From assembly GCF_013409625.1 (NCBI RefSeq), contig NZ_JACCBF010000001.1, positions 2,669,001 to 2,733,000 on the forward strand: 64,000 nt of DNA, read 5' to 3'. Position 1 is the stretch's first letter, and each line of letters opens with the position of its first letter. Source of the DNA: Nocardioides kongjuensis (GTDB lineage Bacteria; Actinomycetota; Actinomycetes; Propionibacteriales; Nocardioidaceae). Of the stretch, positions 1-9,016 are shown one piece after another. Below the pieces are notes generated by a model. It searched no databases. It had not been told where the DNA came from and saw nothing but the letters and a program-made list of their open reading frames with translations. The position numbers and the translations under genes are program-made.

Positions 1-1
1 C

Positions 2-460
2 GTGGGAGCACTCCCCCTGGACTTCGCCGCCGCGAACGCCCTGTCGAACCTGTTCCGCGCCGCCAACGCGGTGCGCAGCGAGCTGACCAACCGGGTGCTG
101 CGCCAGCACGACATGACCTGGACCGGGTTCGTCGTGCTCTGGGTCGTGTGGATCTGGGACGGCATGGAGACCCGCCACGTCGCCGAGTCGGCCGACATCT
201 CCAAGGCGACCCTGACCGGCGTCGTGAAGACCCTCGAGGCGCGCGGGCTGATCGCGCGCGAGGGAGACGACAACGACCGGCGCCTGGTCCGCCTGCGCCT
301 GACCCCCGAGGGGGTCAGCCTGATGGAACAGCTCTACCCCGAGTTCAACGCGGTCGAGTCGGAGATCATCAGCCAGCTCTCCGAGCGCAAGGTCACCACC
401 TTCACCAAGACCCTGCGCGACGTCGTCAACGCCGTCGAGGGACCCGAGCCCGTCGAGTAG
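2..460 (+). CDS. MarR-family transcriptional regulator, 5' end at window edge
   Basis: A 152-residue winged-helix protein. The recognition segment around residues 60-105 (SADISKATLTGVVKTLE, then the wing and DRRLVRLRLTPEG) is typical of MarR dimeric repressors, and the C-terminal helix would make the dimer arm. The GTG at base 2 could be the true start, since the length fits the family, but the frame is open to the window edge, so a few N-terminal residues may be missing. It converges with the hydrolase and amidase genes across a 31-bp gap. MarR proteins usually respond to small aromatic or catabolic ligands. It is a candidate reader of the TTCGG..CCGAA sites at 2903 and 4141, but nothing in the sequence proves that. 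Confidence 0.85.
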   Translation: MGALPLDFAAANALSNLFRAANAVRSELTNRVLRQHDMTWTGFVVLWVVWIWDGMETRHVAESADISKATLTGVVKTLEARGLIAREGDDNDRRLVRLRLTPEGVSLMEQLYPEFNAVESEIISQLSERKVTTFTKTLRDVVNAVEGPEPVE

Positions 461-491
461 GAGCGAGGGCCGGAACGCCCAGGGACCGGGG

Positions 492-1223
492 CTACTCGAC
501 GAGCTCGAGGCGCGCGCGGTCCCGGGAGGCGTCGACGAGTGCGCGGAACAGCCCGGCCTGGGCCGGGTCGGTCGCCGCGGTGTCCTCGGGGTGCCACTGC
601 ACGCCGAGGTACCAGCCCTGCGCGCCGGCGAGCTCGACGGCCTCGATGACGCCGTCGGCCGACTCGGCGACGGCCCGCAGGCCCTCACCCGGCCGCCCGA
701 TGCCCTGGTGGTGGTAGCACGAGATGCTCGGCGCCGTACCGACGATGCCGGCGAGCACCGAGTCGGGCTCCACGGCGATCTCGTGGACGACGTGACGGTG
801 GGTCCGCTCTCCGAGGTCCTGGATCAGGTCGCCGCCCAGGGCCACGTTGACCACCTGGTTGCCGCGGCAGATGGCGAGCAGCGGCAGACCGGCAGCCAGG
901 GCATGGCGGGCGACCGCGAGGTCGAAGGCGTCCTGCTCCTCGTCGACGTCGTACTCCGTCGCGTGCGCCTCCTGGCCCGCCCACCGGGCGGCCAGGTCGC
1001 CGCCACCGGGCAGCAGCACGCCGTCGGCGTACCACAGCCGGGCGGCGACCTCGGCGTCGTCGACCTCGGCCCCCGGGGCGACCGGGTGCACGACGAGCGG
1101 CTCGCCGCCGGCGGCGTACACGGCCTCGACGAGGGCCCGGGCGGTCACGTCGGCGCGGTAGCGCAGCGCCGACGCGGACTCGGAGAACCGCGCCGGGATG
1201 GCGATCAGCGGGCGGCGGCTCAC
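492..1223 (-). CDS. gamma-glutamyl-gamma-aminobutyrate hydrolase family protein (class I GATase-like, peptidase C26)
   Basis: A 243-residue cytoplasmic hydrolase. The family cleaves gamma-glutamyl amide bonds; PuuD of putrescine catabolism is the known example. The triad is visible: Cys119 in LLAICRGNQVVNV, then His211 and Glu213 in GVQWHPED. The oxyanion turn is LPGGGD at 71-76. The GTG start at 1223 overlaps the amidase stop as GTGA, so the two are translationally coupled in one leftward operon. Together with the amidase and the deacetylase-like gene at 4248 it suggests breakdown of an amide or acylated amine. The substrate is unknown, and other C26 enzymes act on different gamma-glutamyl compounds. 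Confidence 0.85.
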   Translation of the reverse strand: MSRRPLIAIPARFSESASALRYRADVTARALVEAVYAAGGEPLVVHPVAPGAEVDDAEVAARLWYADGVLLPGGGDLAARWAGQEAHATEYDVDEEQDAFDLAVARHALAAGLPLLAICRGNQVVNVALGGDLIQDLGERTHRHVVHEIAVEPDSVLAGIVGTAPSISCYHHQGIGRPGEGLRAVAESADGVIEAVELAGAQGWYLGVQWHPEDTAATDPAQAGLFRALVDASRDRARLELVE

Positions 1224-2851
1224 GGCGCCACCAGCGAGGGCAGGCGGTCCTCGACGAAGCGCGTCTCGCGCTCCCAGGCGGCGGCGAGCTCGATGACGCC
1301 CGCGTCGTCGTGGTTGCGACCGATGACCTGCAGGCCGATCGGGAGCCCGGAGGAGCCGAAGCCCGCCGGCATGGCCAGCGTCGGGGCGCCCAGCAGCGTG
1401 CCGATCGCGGTGACCTCCATCCAGCGGTGGTAGCTGGACATCGGGACGCCGTTGATCTCCGCGGGCCAGTGGACCTCGTTGCCGGCGCTGTCGAGGTTGT
1501 CGAAGGGCATCACCTGGGCGGTCGGCAGCAGGACGAAGTCGTACTTCTCGAACAGCAGCCGGAAGGACTGGTAGAGCGCCGTTCGCTTGACCGACATGTT
1601 CCACGCCTGCTGCGCCGTGATCGGGCCCGAGCCGTCGATGCCGTTGAGCATCCCCTCGACCTCGTACAGCGTCTCCGGCTTGAGGTAGGGCTTCCAGGCG
1701 GGGTTGTTGTAGACAGGGAAGTTGAGGTTGCCGCTGATCCAGTGCCGGAACACGAGCCAGGTCGGCCACAGGTCGGCGTTGGTGAAGGTGCCACCCGCCT
1801 GGTTGAGGTTGTCGATCCTGTCGACGGTCGCGCCGAGGGCGCGCATCTTGTCGATGGCGGCGCCGGTGACCTCGAGGACCTCGGGCTGGGTCGGCAGGTA
1901 GCCGCCGAGGTCGGCCATCCAGGCGATCTTCTTGCCGCGCAGCGAGGTCCGTCGGACCTTGGTGAACACCTCCGGGTCCTCCTCGATCGTCAGCGGCACG
2001 CGGACGTCGTAACCGGCCATCGTGGAGAGCAGGAGGGACAGGTCGAGGGCGTTGCGGGCGATCGGCCCGGTGACGCCGCCGTGCTGGACGAACTGCTCGC
2101 CGCCCAGCTCGGGGACCCGGCCGAACGACGGCCGCAGGCCGAGCACGTTGTTCCACCCCGGCGGGTTGCGCAGGGAGCCGAAGAAGTCGCTGCCGTCGGC
2201 GACGGGGAGCATCCGCAGCGCGAGCGCGACGGCGGCGCCGCCGCTGCTGCCGCCGGCCGACTTCGTCGGGTCGTACGCGTTGCCGGTGGTGCCGTAGACC
2301 TTGTTGTAGGTGTGCGAGCCCAGACCGAGCTCGGGCAGGTTGGTCTTGCCGATGAAGATCGCGCCGGCGGCGCGGATCCGCTCGACGAGCAGGGCGTCGG
2401 AGGTGGCGGGGGCGACCGGCACGCCGGGCTGCCCGAAGAACCCGACGCTGGTCGGGATGCCCTTGACGTTCCACTGGTCCTTGACCGCCTGCGGGAAGCC
2501 GTGCATCCAGCCCTGGTACCTGCCGGCCGCGAGCAGCCGGTCCTTCTCCGCCGCCTCGGCCAGGAGCTCGGCTCGCGGCCGGCGGGCGACGATGGCGTTG
2601 ACGTGCGGGTTGAGCTCGTCGATCTGGTCGAGGTAGGCCGTCATCACCTCGACGCAGCTCACCTTGCGCTGCCGGATCGCGACGGCCAGCTCGGCCGCCG
2701 ACCACCACACGATGCGGCGCAGGTCGGCAGGCCGCTCCACGGTGGGCCAGGCAACGTCCGGAGCGGCCTGGGCAGCGGAGCTGAGCGCACCCAGCGCCAC
2801 TCCAGCAGCAGTGGCACCGGCAACGACGGAACGGCGGGAGATGGCGCTCAC
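1220..2851 (-). CDS. exported amidase (amidase-signature family)
   Basis: A 543-residue amidase-signature enzyme, hydrolysing an amide to acid and amine through a Ser-cisSer-Lys triad. Lys124 lies in QAVKDQW, the cis-Ser in GGSSGG (202-203), and the nucleophile is probably Ser226 in GSDFFGSLRNP. The usual GSDTGGSIR is altered to DFFGS here, which may change the acyl pocket. Residues 1-30 hold SRRSVVAG followed by a hydrophobic stretch ending AQAA, a twin-arginine type signal, so the enzyme probably acts outside the membrane. It is first in a leftward operon with the C26 hydrolase (4-bp overlap). Its upstream region carries two inverted-repeat sites shared with the adjoining LuxR gene. Confidence 0.88.
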   Translation of the reverse strand: MSAISRRSVVAGATAAGVALGALSSAAQAAPDVAWPTVERPADLRRIVWWSAAELAVAIRQRKVSCVEVMTAYLDQIDELNPHVNAIVARRPRAELLAEAAEKDRLLAAGRYQGWMHGFPQAVKDQWNVKGIPTSVGFFGQPGVPVAPATSDALLVERIRAAGAIFIGKTNLPELGLGSHTYNKVYGTTGNAYDPTKSAGGSSGGAAVALALRMLPVADGSDFFGSLRNPPGWNNVLGLRPSFGRVPELGGEQFVQHGGVTGPIARNALDLSLLLSTMAGYDVRVPLTIEEDPEVFTKVRRTSLRGKKIAWMADLGGYLPTQPEVLEVTGAAIDKMRALGATVDRIDNLNQAGGTFTNADLWPTWLVFRHWISGNLNFPVYNNPAWKPYLKPETLYEVEGMLNGIDGSGPITAQQAWNMSVKRTALYQSFRLLFEKYDFVLLPTAQVMPFDNLDSAGNEVHWPAEINGVPMSSYHRWMEVTAIGTLLGAPTLAMPAGFGSSGLPIGLQVIGRNHDDAGVIELAAAWERETRFVEDRLPSLVAP

Positions 2852-2878
2852 GGGCTCTTCCTTTCAACCCTTCACCGA

Positions 2879-2916
2879 GATCGTTTCGGTACGAACGATC
2901 TTGTTCGGGTCCGAAC
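2879..2916. promoter_or_regulatory. two inverted-repeat operators in the amidase / LuxR divergent region
   Basis: Two sites sit side by side. At 2879-2900 arms GATCGTT and AACGATC flank TCGGTACG. At 2903-2916 the repeat is GTTCGG-GT-CCGAAC. Both share a TTCG..CGAA core, and the second is repeated as 13 identical bases at 4141-4153. They lie 28-65 bp upstream of the amidase start and about 130 bp upstream of the LuxR start, a good position for a regulator of both genes. Which protein binds is not shown; the MarR and LuxR genes nearby are candidates. Confidence 0.5.
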
Positions 2917-3047
2917 GTAAGGTGGTCGCCGTCACCTCCGCAAGCCCCTTCCCGCACTTCGGACCGCTCGACGCGGACCCTTGCCAGCCCTCCGCCGGAT
3001 CTCTACCGTGAGACCCGAACCAACCTGTCCGTCACCGTGGGGGGAGC

Positions 3048-4130
3048 ATGGACGCACCCGCCGGGGCGAGCGCCCCGCACCCCGTCTCGGACCGCCTGAT
3101 CGAGCTGCTCGGCGACCTGGCCGCCCTGGCCACGCCCGACGAGGCCACCACGGCCGCACCGCGCCTGCTCGAGCGCCTCGCCGGCGACCTCGGCGCCGCC
3201 GCCTGCCAGCTCGACACGGCCCTCACCGACGCCGACGACCCGCAGGCACCGTCCTTCCAGACGGTGGCCAGCGTGGGCTACTCCCCCGAGGTCTCCCAGC
3301 ACTTGTGCGCCGACCTCGCGCCGTCCCCGCACGGACGGCGCGTGCTCGCCGCGAGCGGCGGGCTGCGGATCGACGAGGACGACCCCTACGACTTCCGTCG
3401 CTCCGCGCACTACCTCGACGTCCTCCACCCGGCCGGCTACGACGACGGCATCTCCCTCGCACTGCGCGACTCCGGCGCCCACCTGGTCGGGATGCTGCAC
3501 CTGTCCGCCCGCAGCACCCGCGACTTCGCCCCCGAGCTCACCGGTGCACTGCCCCCGCTCGGGCGCGCCTTCGCCCGGCTGACCACCGTCGCCACCTGCT
3601 CGACGCCCGACGTCACGCTCCCGCGGGAGTACGCCGTGGTCCGGCTCGACGCCGCCGGCCGGGCCACCCCCGTGGTCGGCCGCGCGCCGCTGCACGCCGC
3701 GCTCGACGACGAGCTGCTCGGCATCATCGGCTCCATCCTCGGCACCGGCACCCGCTTCGCGACCTTCCTGCACCAGCAGGCGGGCCGGCTGATCGAGGTG
3801 CGGGTGCACTGCCCGTCCGGCCGCGCGACGACGCGCCAACCGTGCACGGTCGCCACCCGACCGGCCGCGTCCACGCTCGGCCTCACCCTGCGCCAGCTCG
3901 AGGTGCTCACCGCCGTCGCCACCGGCGCCGGCAACCGCGAGATCGCCGACGAGCTGTGCCTGACCCAGCGCACCGTCGCCGCCCACGTCGAGGCGATCCT
4001 GGCCCGACTGGACAGCCCGTCGCGGGCGGGCGCGGCCGCGAAGGCGACCGCTGCCGGCGTGCTGCTGCCGTCGGCGGACCCGGCGTCGGTGCGGTCGCTG
4101 GCGCGGGTGCTGCAGCAGCCCGTGGCCTGA
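3048..4130 (+). CDS. LuxR-family transcriptional regulator
   Basis: 360 residues. The C-terminal LuxR helix-turn-helix covers about 277-338: LGLTLRQLEVLTAVATGAGN, then REIADELCLTQRTVAAHV. The N-terminal 270 residues look like a GAF-type sensor with no phospho-acceptor signature; I cannot name its ligand. The ATG follows GGGGGAG closely, supporting this start. It diverges from the amidase operon and is followed by the deacetylase-like gene, so it probably controls one or both. The linker before the HTH is arginine- and threonine-rich. Confidence 0.82.
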   Translation: MDAPAGASAPHPVSDRLIELLGDLAALATPDEATTAAPRLLERLAGDLGAAACQLDTALTDADDPQAPSFQTVASVGYSPEVSQHLCADLAPSPHGRRVLAASGGLRIDEDDPYDFRRSAHYLDVLHPAGYDDGISLALRDSGAHLVGMLHLSARSTRDFAPELTGALPPLGRAFARLTTVATCSTPDVTLPREYAVVRLDAAGRATPVVGRAPLHAALDDELLGIIGSILGTGTRFATFLHQQAGRLIEVRVHCPSGRATTRQPCTVATRPAASTLGLTLRQLEVLTAVATGAGNREIADELCLTQRTVAAHVEAILARLDSPSRAGAAAKATAAGVLLPSADPASVRSLARVLQQPVA

Positions 4131-4140
4131 TCCCGAGGTC

Positions 4141-4170
4141 GTTCGGGTCCGAAGACTGGCATTTCTGCCA
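4141..4170. promoter_or_regulatory. repeat copy of the TTCGG..CCGAA site plus a small hairpin
   Basis: Bases 4141-4153 (GTTCGGGTCCGAA) are identical to 2903-2915. They are followed at 4157-4170 by TGGCA-TTTC-TGCCA. The pair lies between the LuxR stop and the deacetylase-like gene at 4248, so the same regulator may control both the amidase operon and the rightward transporter operon. The hairpin could equally be a weak terminator for the LuxR gene. Confidence 0.4.
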
Positions 4171-4247
4171 ATGACCCAGGTCACACCGCGGTCCCACGAT
4201 TACGGGACCGCGCCGGAACCACCGGCGCCGTACCCCGGGAGGCGCGA

Positions 4248-5381
4248 ATGGCGACCGGCTACCTCTACCACGAGCTCTTCGGCTGGCACGACACCGGAAC
4301 CAACGCAGGACTCTTCCCCGCCGACCACCGCGCGGGCATCCAGCCGTTCCAGCACTTCGAGAACGCCGAGACCAAGCGCCGCATCCACGAGCTCGTCGTC
4401 GTGTCCGGCACCATCGACCACCTCACCCGCCTCGAGCCGCGCAAGGCGAGCGACGAGGAGATCCTCGCGGTGCACACCGAGGAGCACCTCGCCCGGATCA
4501 AGGCCGAGAGCGAGCAGCCCAAGGGCGGCGACTCCGGCGACGGGCTGAGCCCGTTCGGGCCGGGCGGCATCGAGATCGGGCGGCTCGCCGCCGGCGGCAT
4601 GATCGAGGCGACCACGGCCGTCGTCGAGGGCCGCGTCGACAACGCGTACGCACTGATCCGGCCCCCTGGCCACCACGCCGAGCCGGAGACCGGTCGCGGC
4701 TTCTGCATGTTCGCCAACCTCGCGATCGCGGCCCGTGCGGTGCGTCGTACCCACGGCGTCGAGCGGATCGCGGTCCTCGACTGGGACGTCCACCACGGCA
4801 ACGGCACCCAGAAGGTCTTCTGGGAGGACCCGAACACCCTGACCATCTCCCTGCACCAGGACCGGGTCTTCCCGCCGGACTCCGGGTTCGTCACCGAGCG
4901 CGGCGAGGGAGCCGGCTTCGGGTACGCCGTCAACGTGCCGCTGCCGCCCGGCACCGGCGGCGGCGGGTACCTGTCCGCGATCGACCGGGTCGTGGCGCCC
5001 GCGATCGACCGGTTCCGCCCGGACCTGATCCTGGTCGCGAGCGGCTTCGACGCGAACGCCACCGACCCGCTCTCGCGCCAGGCGCTGACCAGCAGCGACT
5101 ACCGGGCCATGACCGAGCGGCTCCTCGACCTGGCCGCCACGCACTGCGAGGGCCGGCTCGCGATGAGCCACGAGGGCGGCTACAACCCGGTCTACGTCCC
5201 GTTCTGCGGCCTGGCCGTGATCGAGGCGCTGGCCGGGGTGACCGAGCCCCTGACCGACCCCTACGAGCCGATCTTCGGCGGGATGGCCGGCCTGGAGCTG
5301 CAGCCGCACCAGAGCGCCGTCCTCGACCAGGTCGTGCCCTTCATCGACGACATCCACGCCGGCACCCGCGCCGGGTCGTGA
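4248..5381 (+). CDS. class II histone-deacetylase-like amidohydrolase
   Basis: 377 residues of the zinc-dependent histone deacetylase / acetylpolyamine amidohydrolase family, which removes acyl groups from amines. The catalytic His pair is in RPPGHHAEPETGRGF (142-143). Zinc ligands are Asp180 and His182 in WDVHHGNGTQ, and Asp268 in ASGFDAN. In bacteria the natural substrate is usually a small acylated amine. The ATG follows GGGAGG. It is separated by only 29 bp from the substrate-binding lipoprotein of an ABC transporter, which argues for a joint uptake-and-deacylation operon. The substrate is not determined by sequence. Confidence 0.9.
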   Translation: MATGYLYHELFGWHDTGTNAGLFPADHRAGIQPFQHFENAETKRRIHELVVVSGTIDHLTRLEPRKASDEEILAVHTEEHLARIKAESEQPKGGDSGDGLSPFGPGGIEIGRLAAGGMIEATTAVVEGRVDNAYALIRPPGHHAEPETGRGFCMFANLAIAARAVRRTHGVERIAVLDWDVHHGNGTQKVFWEDPNTLTISLHQDRVFPPDSGFVTERGEGAGFGYAVNVPLPPGTGGGGYLSAIDRVVAPAIDRFRPDLILVASGFDANATDPLSRQALTSSDYRAMTERLLDLAATHCEGRLAMSHEGGYNPVYVPFCGLAVIEALAGVTEPLTDPYEPIFGGMAGLELQPHQSAVLDQVVPFIDDIHAGTRAGS

Positions 5382-5410
5382 CCCCTCCTCCTCCCGATCG
5401 GAGCACCACC

Positions 5411-6433
5411 ATGAACGCAGTCGTGAAGAAGTCCGTCGACCGCCGCGCCTTCCTCGCCTGGACCGGCGGCATCGGGGCCGCCGTCCTGGCCTCCGCGTGC
5501 AGCGCGCCGTCCAGCACCAAGGCCTCCGGCGACAAGGTCGCGAAGTCCAGCAAGGACGTCGACACCATCGCCTGGGACTACCCGTTCACCTTCCTGCCCG
5601 TCTACGCCGGCGTCGCGAAGTTCGCCAAGGAGCGGGCCAAGGAGAAGGGCGTCTCGCTCGAGCAGACCAACGACAACGGCAAGCCGGACGTGCAGGCCTC
5701 CAACCTGGACACCCTGATCGCCAAGAAGGTCCCTGCGATCGTGTCCTTCCCGATGGTCTTCGAGGCCCTCGAGACGCAGGCGGCCAAGGCGCTGTCGGCC
5801 GGCATCATCTGGGTGACGTACGGCGGCACCCTGAAGAACCAGAGCGCCTCGATCACCTTCAGCTTCGAGGAGGGTGGCCGCAAGCTCGGCGAGGACGCCG
5901 CGGCCTGGGCCAACCAGACGCTCGGTGGCAAGGGCAAGGTGGCCTTCCTCGTCGACGACACCATCCAGCTCGGCATCGAGCGCACCAAGGGCATGATCGA
6001 CGCGTTCACGAAGGCCGCGCCGGACATGCAGGTCGTCGGCCGCGAGCAGGCGATCGACCCCGACACCGCGCTCACCAAGACCAAGGCGATCCTCGCCAAG
6101 CACCCCGACGTCAACGTCATCCTCGGCATCACCGACGGCGCCGCCTTCGGCGGCTACAAGGCGCTCGTCGAGTCGGGCCGCTCGGAGACCGACGCGAAGA
6201 CCTACGTCGGCGGCCAGGACGGCGACCTCGGCTCGCTCGAGCTGATCAAGAAGGGCACCTTCTACCGCGCCTCGGCGGCCCTGCAGCTGCGCGACATCGG
6301 CAACGCGGTGATCGACGTGCCGCTCGCCGTCGCCGACGGCAAGAGCGACGCCGAGGCCAGCACCGACGTCCCGATCACCCTCGTCAAGCAGGGCGACGCG
6401 CTGCTCGACGAGATCATCGCGCAGTACGGCTGA
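5411..6433 (+). CDS. ABC transporter substrate-binding lipoprotein (sugar/ribose-binding type)
   Basis: 340 residues. The N-terminus has DRRAFLAWTGG and a lipobox LASAC with Cys30, so it is exported, possibly by Tat, and lipid-anchored outside. The rest is a type I periplasmic-binding fold of the ribose/galactose group, with an N-terminal lobe (IAWDYPFTFLPVYAGVAKF) and a C-terminal lobe with GITDGAAFGGYKALVESG. I chose the ATG at 5411 over an upstream in-frame ATG at 5378, because GGAGC sits just before it and the signal peptide then has normal length. It is the first transporter gene of a three-gene system with 6470 and 7993. The ligand may be an acylated amine rather than a sugar, given the upstream amidohydrolase. 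Confidence 0.85.
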   Translation: MNAVVKKSVDRRAFLAWTGGIGAAVLASACSAPSSTKASGDKVAKSSKDVDTIAWDYPFTFLPVYAGVAKFAKERAKEKGVSLEQTNDNGKPDVQASNLDTLIAKKVPAIVSFPMVFEALETQAAKALSAGIIWVTYGGTLKNQSASITFSFEEGGRKLGEDAAAWANQTLGGKGKVAFLVDDTIQLGIERTKGMIDAFTKAAPDMQVVGREQAIDPDTALTKTKAILAKHPDVNVILGITDGAAFGGYKALVESGRSETDAKTYVGGQDGDLGSLELIKKGTFYRASAALQLRDIGNAVIDVPLAVADGKSDAEASTDVPITLVKQGDALLDEIIAQYG

Positions 6434-6469
6434 GCCGGGACCGGGCAGCGAGAGAGCAGGTAGTCGGAC

Positions 6470-7996
6470 ATGGCACTGCGGGTCACCGGGCTGCGGAAGT
6501 CCTTCGGAGGCGTGCACGCCCTGCAGGGCGTGGACCTCACCATCGAGGCAGGTGAGGTCCACGCGCTGCTCGGCCACAACGGCGCGGGCAAGTCCACGCT
6601 GATCAAGGCGCTGGGCGGGGCGTTCCACCCCGACGGCGGCACGATCGAGGTGGGCGGTCGCAGCTATGCGGGGCTCACCCCGCGGCAGTCGATCGACGCC
6701 GGCATCGCGATCATCTTCCAGCACCTCAGCCTGGTCGACTCGCTGTCGGTCGTGGACAACATCTTCCTCGGCCAGGAGCACCGGCGCCTCGGCATCGTGG
6801 ACCGTCGTGCCCAGCGGGCTGCGGCCCAGCAGCTGCTCGACCGGCTCGGCGCGACCTCCTCGATCGACAGCCGGGTCGGCGACCTGCCCATGGGGCAGAA
6901 GCAGCTCGTCGAGATCGCGAAGGCGCTCTCGCGCGACCCCGTGGTGCTGGTCCTCGACGAGCCCACGGCGGCGCTGTCCTCGCACGAGATCGGCGCCCTG
7001 GAGCGCACGGTCCGCTCGCTCCAGGAGCAGGGCCTGGCGATCTGCTACGTCACCCACCTGCTCGGCGAGGTCGAACGGCTCGCCGACCGGATGACGGTGC
7101 TGCGCGACGGCCAGGTGCACGTCGCGACGTCGCTGGCAGGCAAGACCCGGCGCGACATCATCGAGGCGATCGCCGAGCCGCCGGCCGACCTCCCACCGGC
7201 CGGTCCGATCCACGACGCCGATCCCCCGCAGCTGCTGGTCCGCGGCCTCACCGGCCCCGGCATCGGTCCGGTCGACCTCGAGGTCCGGCCGGGCGAGATC
7301 GTCGGCCTCTACGGCCTGATCGGGTCGGGCCGTACCCGCACGCTGGAGATGATCTTCGGCCGGCGGGCACGGCAGGGCTCGATCACCGTGGGTGGCCGGG
7401 AGGTACGACGGGCGACGCCCCGCGCCGCGCTCGCGGCCGGCCTCGCCCTGGTGCCCGGCGACCGCGGCCGCCAGGGCCTGTTCGCCTCGCTGACCGCGCT
7501 CGACAACGCCCTGCTCCCGGCCCAGGCCGTGCTGTCCCGGTTCGGGCTGCGCCGGCGCCGGGCCGAGGCAGAGGCCTTCGAGCGACTGGCCGCATCGCTG
7601 GCCGTGCACCCGGCGACGCCGAACGCACCGGCTCGCGCGTTCTCCGGCGGCAACCAGCAGAAGCTGCTGCTCGGCCGCTGGATCAACGGCATCCTGCCGA
7701 CGACCGTGCTGCTGCTCGACGAGCCGACCCAGGGCGTCGACGTACGCGCCCGCCACGAGATCTACAAGGTGGTGCGCACGATCGCCTCGGAGCGTCGTAC
7801 GGCGGTGCTGTTCGCCTCCACCGACCCCGAGGAGATCGTCGCCCTCGCCGATCGCGCGCTGGTCATGCAGGACGGCCGGGTCCTCGGCGAGCTGGCCGGC
7901 GAGGCCCTCGACGAGGACGCCCTCCTCCACGCGATCCACCAGTCCGACACCGACATCGAGACCGAGGTCCAGTCCGACCTCCAGGAGCTGTCATGA
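6470..7996 (+). CDS. sugar-type ABC transporter ATP-binding protein, duplicated ABC (RbsA-like)
   Basis: 508 residues with two ABC domains. The first has Walker A GHNGAGKST (35-43), a loose signature LPMGQKQLVEIAKAL and Walker B VVLVLDEPTAALS (Asp163). In the second, Walker A is degraded to GLIGSGRTRTL, lacking the nucleotide-binding Lys, but the signature FSGGNQQKLLLGRW and Walker B VLLLDEPTQGVDV remain. One competent and one degenerate site is normal for the RbsA/MglA group. It lies 36 bp after the binding protein and overlaps the permease by ATGA. Confidence 0.92.
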   Translation: MALRVTGLRKSFGGVHALQGVDLTIEAGEVHALLGHNGAGKSTLIKALGGAFHPDGGTIEVGGRSYAGLTPRQSIDAGIAIIFQHLSLVDSLSVVDNIFLGQEHRRLGIVDRRAQRAAAQQLLDRLGATSSIDSRVGDLPMGQKQLVEIAKALSRDPVVLVLDEPTAALSSHEIGALERTVRSLQEQGLAICYVTHLLGEVERLADRMTVLRDGQVHVATSLAGKTRRDIIEAIAEPPADLPPAGPIHDADPPQLLVRGLTGPGIGPVDLEVRPGEIVGLYGLIGSGRTRTLEMIFGRRARQGSITVGGREVRRATPRAALAAGLALVPGDRGRQGLFASLTALDNALLPAQAVLSRFGLRRRRAEAEAFERLAASLAVHPATPNAPARAFSGGNQQKLLLGRWINGILPTTVLLLDEPTQGVDVRARHEIYKVVRTIASERRTAVLFASTDPEEIVALADRALVMQDGRVLGELAGEALDEDALLHAIHQSDTDIETEVQSDLQELS

Positions 7997-9003
7997 ACGC
8001 CTCCCTCAACCTGCGCCAGCTCGCGCGCTACCCGCTGATCCCGGTCATCGTCTTGATGGCGATCGGCTTCGAGCTCGCCACCGGCAGCTTCGTCGGCAGC
8101 CAGAACCTGCTCGGCATCGCGACCGACAGCGCCACGCTCGCGATCGTCGCGGTCCCCTCCGCGCTGCTCGTGATCAGTGGCTACCTCGACCTCTCGGTCG
8201 GCTCGACCTACGCGCTCGGCGCGGTCGCCGCCGGCTGGCTCGCCTCCGAGCACGGCGGCAGCCTGCTGACCTGCGTGCTGCTCTCGCTGCTGGCCGGACT
8301 CGCCGTCGGCGCGGTCAACGGGTTCCTGTGCTGCGTGGTCGGCCTGTCGCCGTTCATCGTCACGCTCGGCACCCTCACGGCCGTCCGCGGCCTCGCCCAG
8401 CAGTTCGCGCCACTCCCGCTGACCAGCTTCGGCGACTCCTTCGCCTGGCTCGGCGGCGCCAAGATCGCCGGCCTCCCCTCGCCGGTCGTGATCGCGATCG
8501 TCGTCGTCCTGGTCGCCGGGGCGATCCTGGCGCTGACGCCGGTCGGGCGGCACATCTACGCGATCGGCGTCTCCCGCGAGGCGGCGTACCTGTCCGGCGT
8601 CCGGGTCCGCACCGTTCCCTTCACGCTCTTCCTCGCCACCGGGGCCAGTGCGGCGCTGGCCGGCGCGATCAAGGCGTCGGTGCTCGGCGCCGTGCAGTCG
8701 GGTACGGCGGGCAGCGGCTTCGAGCTCGCCGTGCTGACCGCGGTCCTGGTCGGCGGCGTCGCCCTCACCGGCGGCTCGGGAACCCTGTTCGGAGTGGTCC
8801 TCGGCGTCGCCTTCCTCGGCATCCTGCAGAACGGTCTGACCCTGGTCGGCGTGCCGACCTTCTGGCAGCAGGTCGCCCAGGGTCTCGCTCTCGTGGTGGC
8901 CGCCGGCCTGGCCTTCCTCGCACCGCGGCTCGAGGCCCTGGCCGCGGTCCGGCCCACGGCACCACGGCGGGCGGCGGCCGACCCGGAGCCGGCGACCACC
9001 TGA
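7993..9003 (+). CDS. ABC transporter permease (RbsC-like)
   Basis: 336 residues with about eight to ten hydrophobic helices. The family motif SGYLDLSVGSTYALGAVAAG is near residues 57-76, and a later block reads VLVGGVALTGGSGTLFGVV. It forms the membrane channel of the transporter whose binding protein and ATPase precede it; a homodimer is usual. The start overlaps the ATPase stop as ATGA. The tail is Ala/Arg/Pro-rich and cytoplasmic. The operon appears to end here, but I see no clear terminator before the next promoter at 9032. Confidence 0.9.
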   Translation: MNASLNLRQLARYPLIPVIVLMAIGFELATGSFVGSQNLLGIATDSATLAIVAVPSALLVISGYLDLSVGSTYALGAVAAGWLASEHGGSLLTCVLLSLLAGLAVGAVNGFLCCVVGLSPFIVTLGTLTAVRGLAQQFAPLPLTSFGDSFAWLGGAKIAGLPSPVVIAIVVVLVAGAILALTPVGRHIYAIGVSREAAYLSGVRVRTVPFTLFLATGASAALAGAIKASVLGAVQSGTAGSGFELAVLTAVLVGGVALTGGSGTLFGVVLGVAFLGILQNGLTLVGVPTFWQQVAQGLALVVAAGLAFLAPRLEALAAVRPTAPRRAAADPEPATT

Positions 9004-9016
9004 CCGCTCTTCCGCG

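Noticed and set aside
492..2957. Very long leftward frame spanning hydrolase and amidase
   Set aside because: The upstream two-thirds are a shadow of the amidase read in another frame (Arg/Pro-rich). Only 492-1223 has family motifs.
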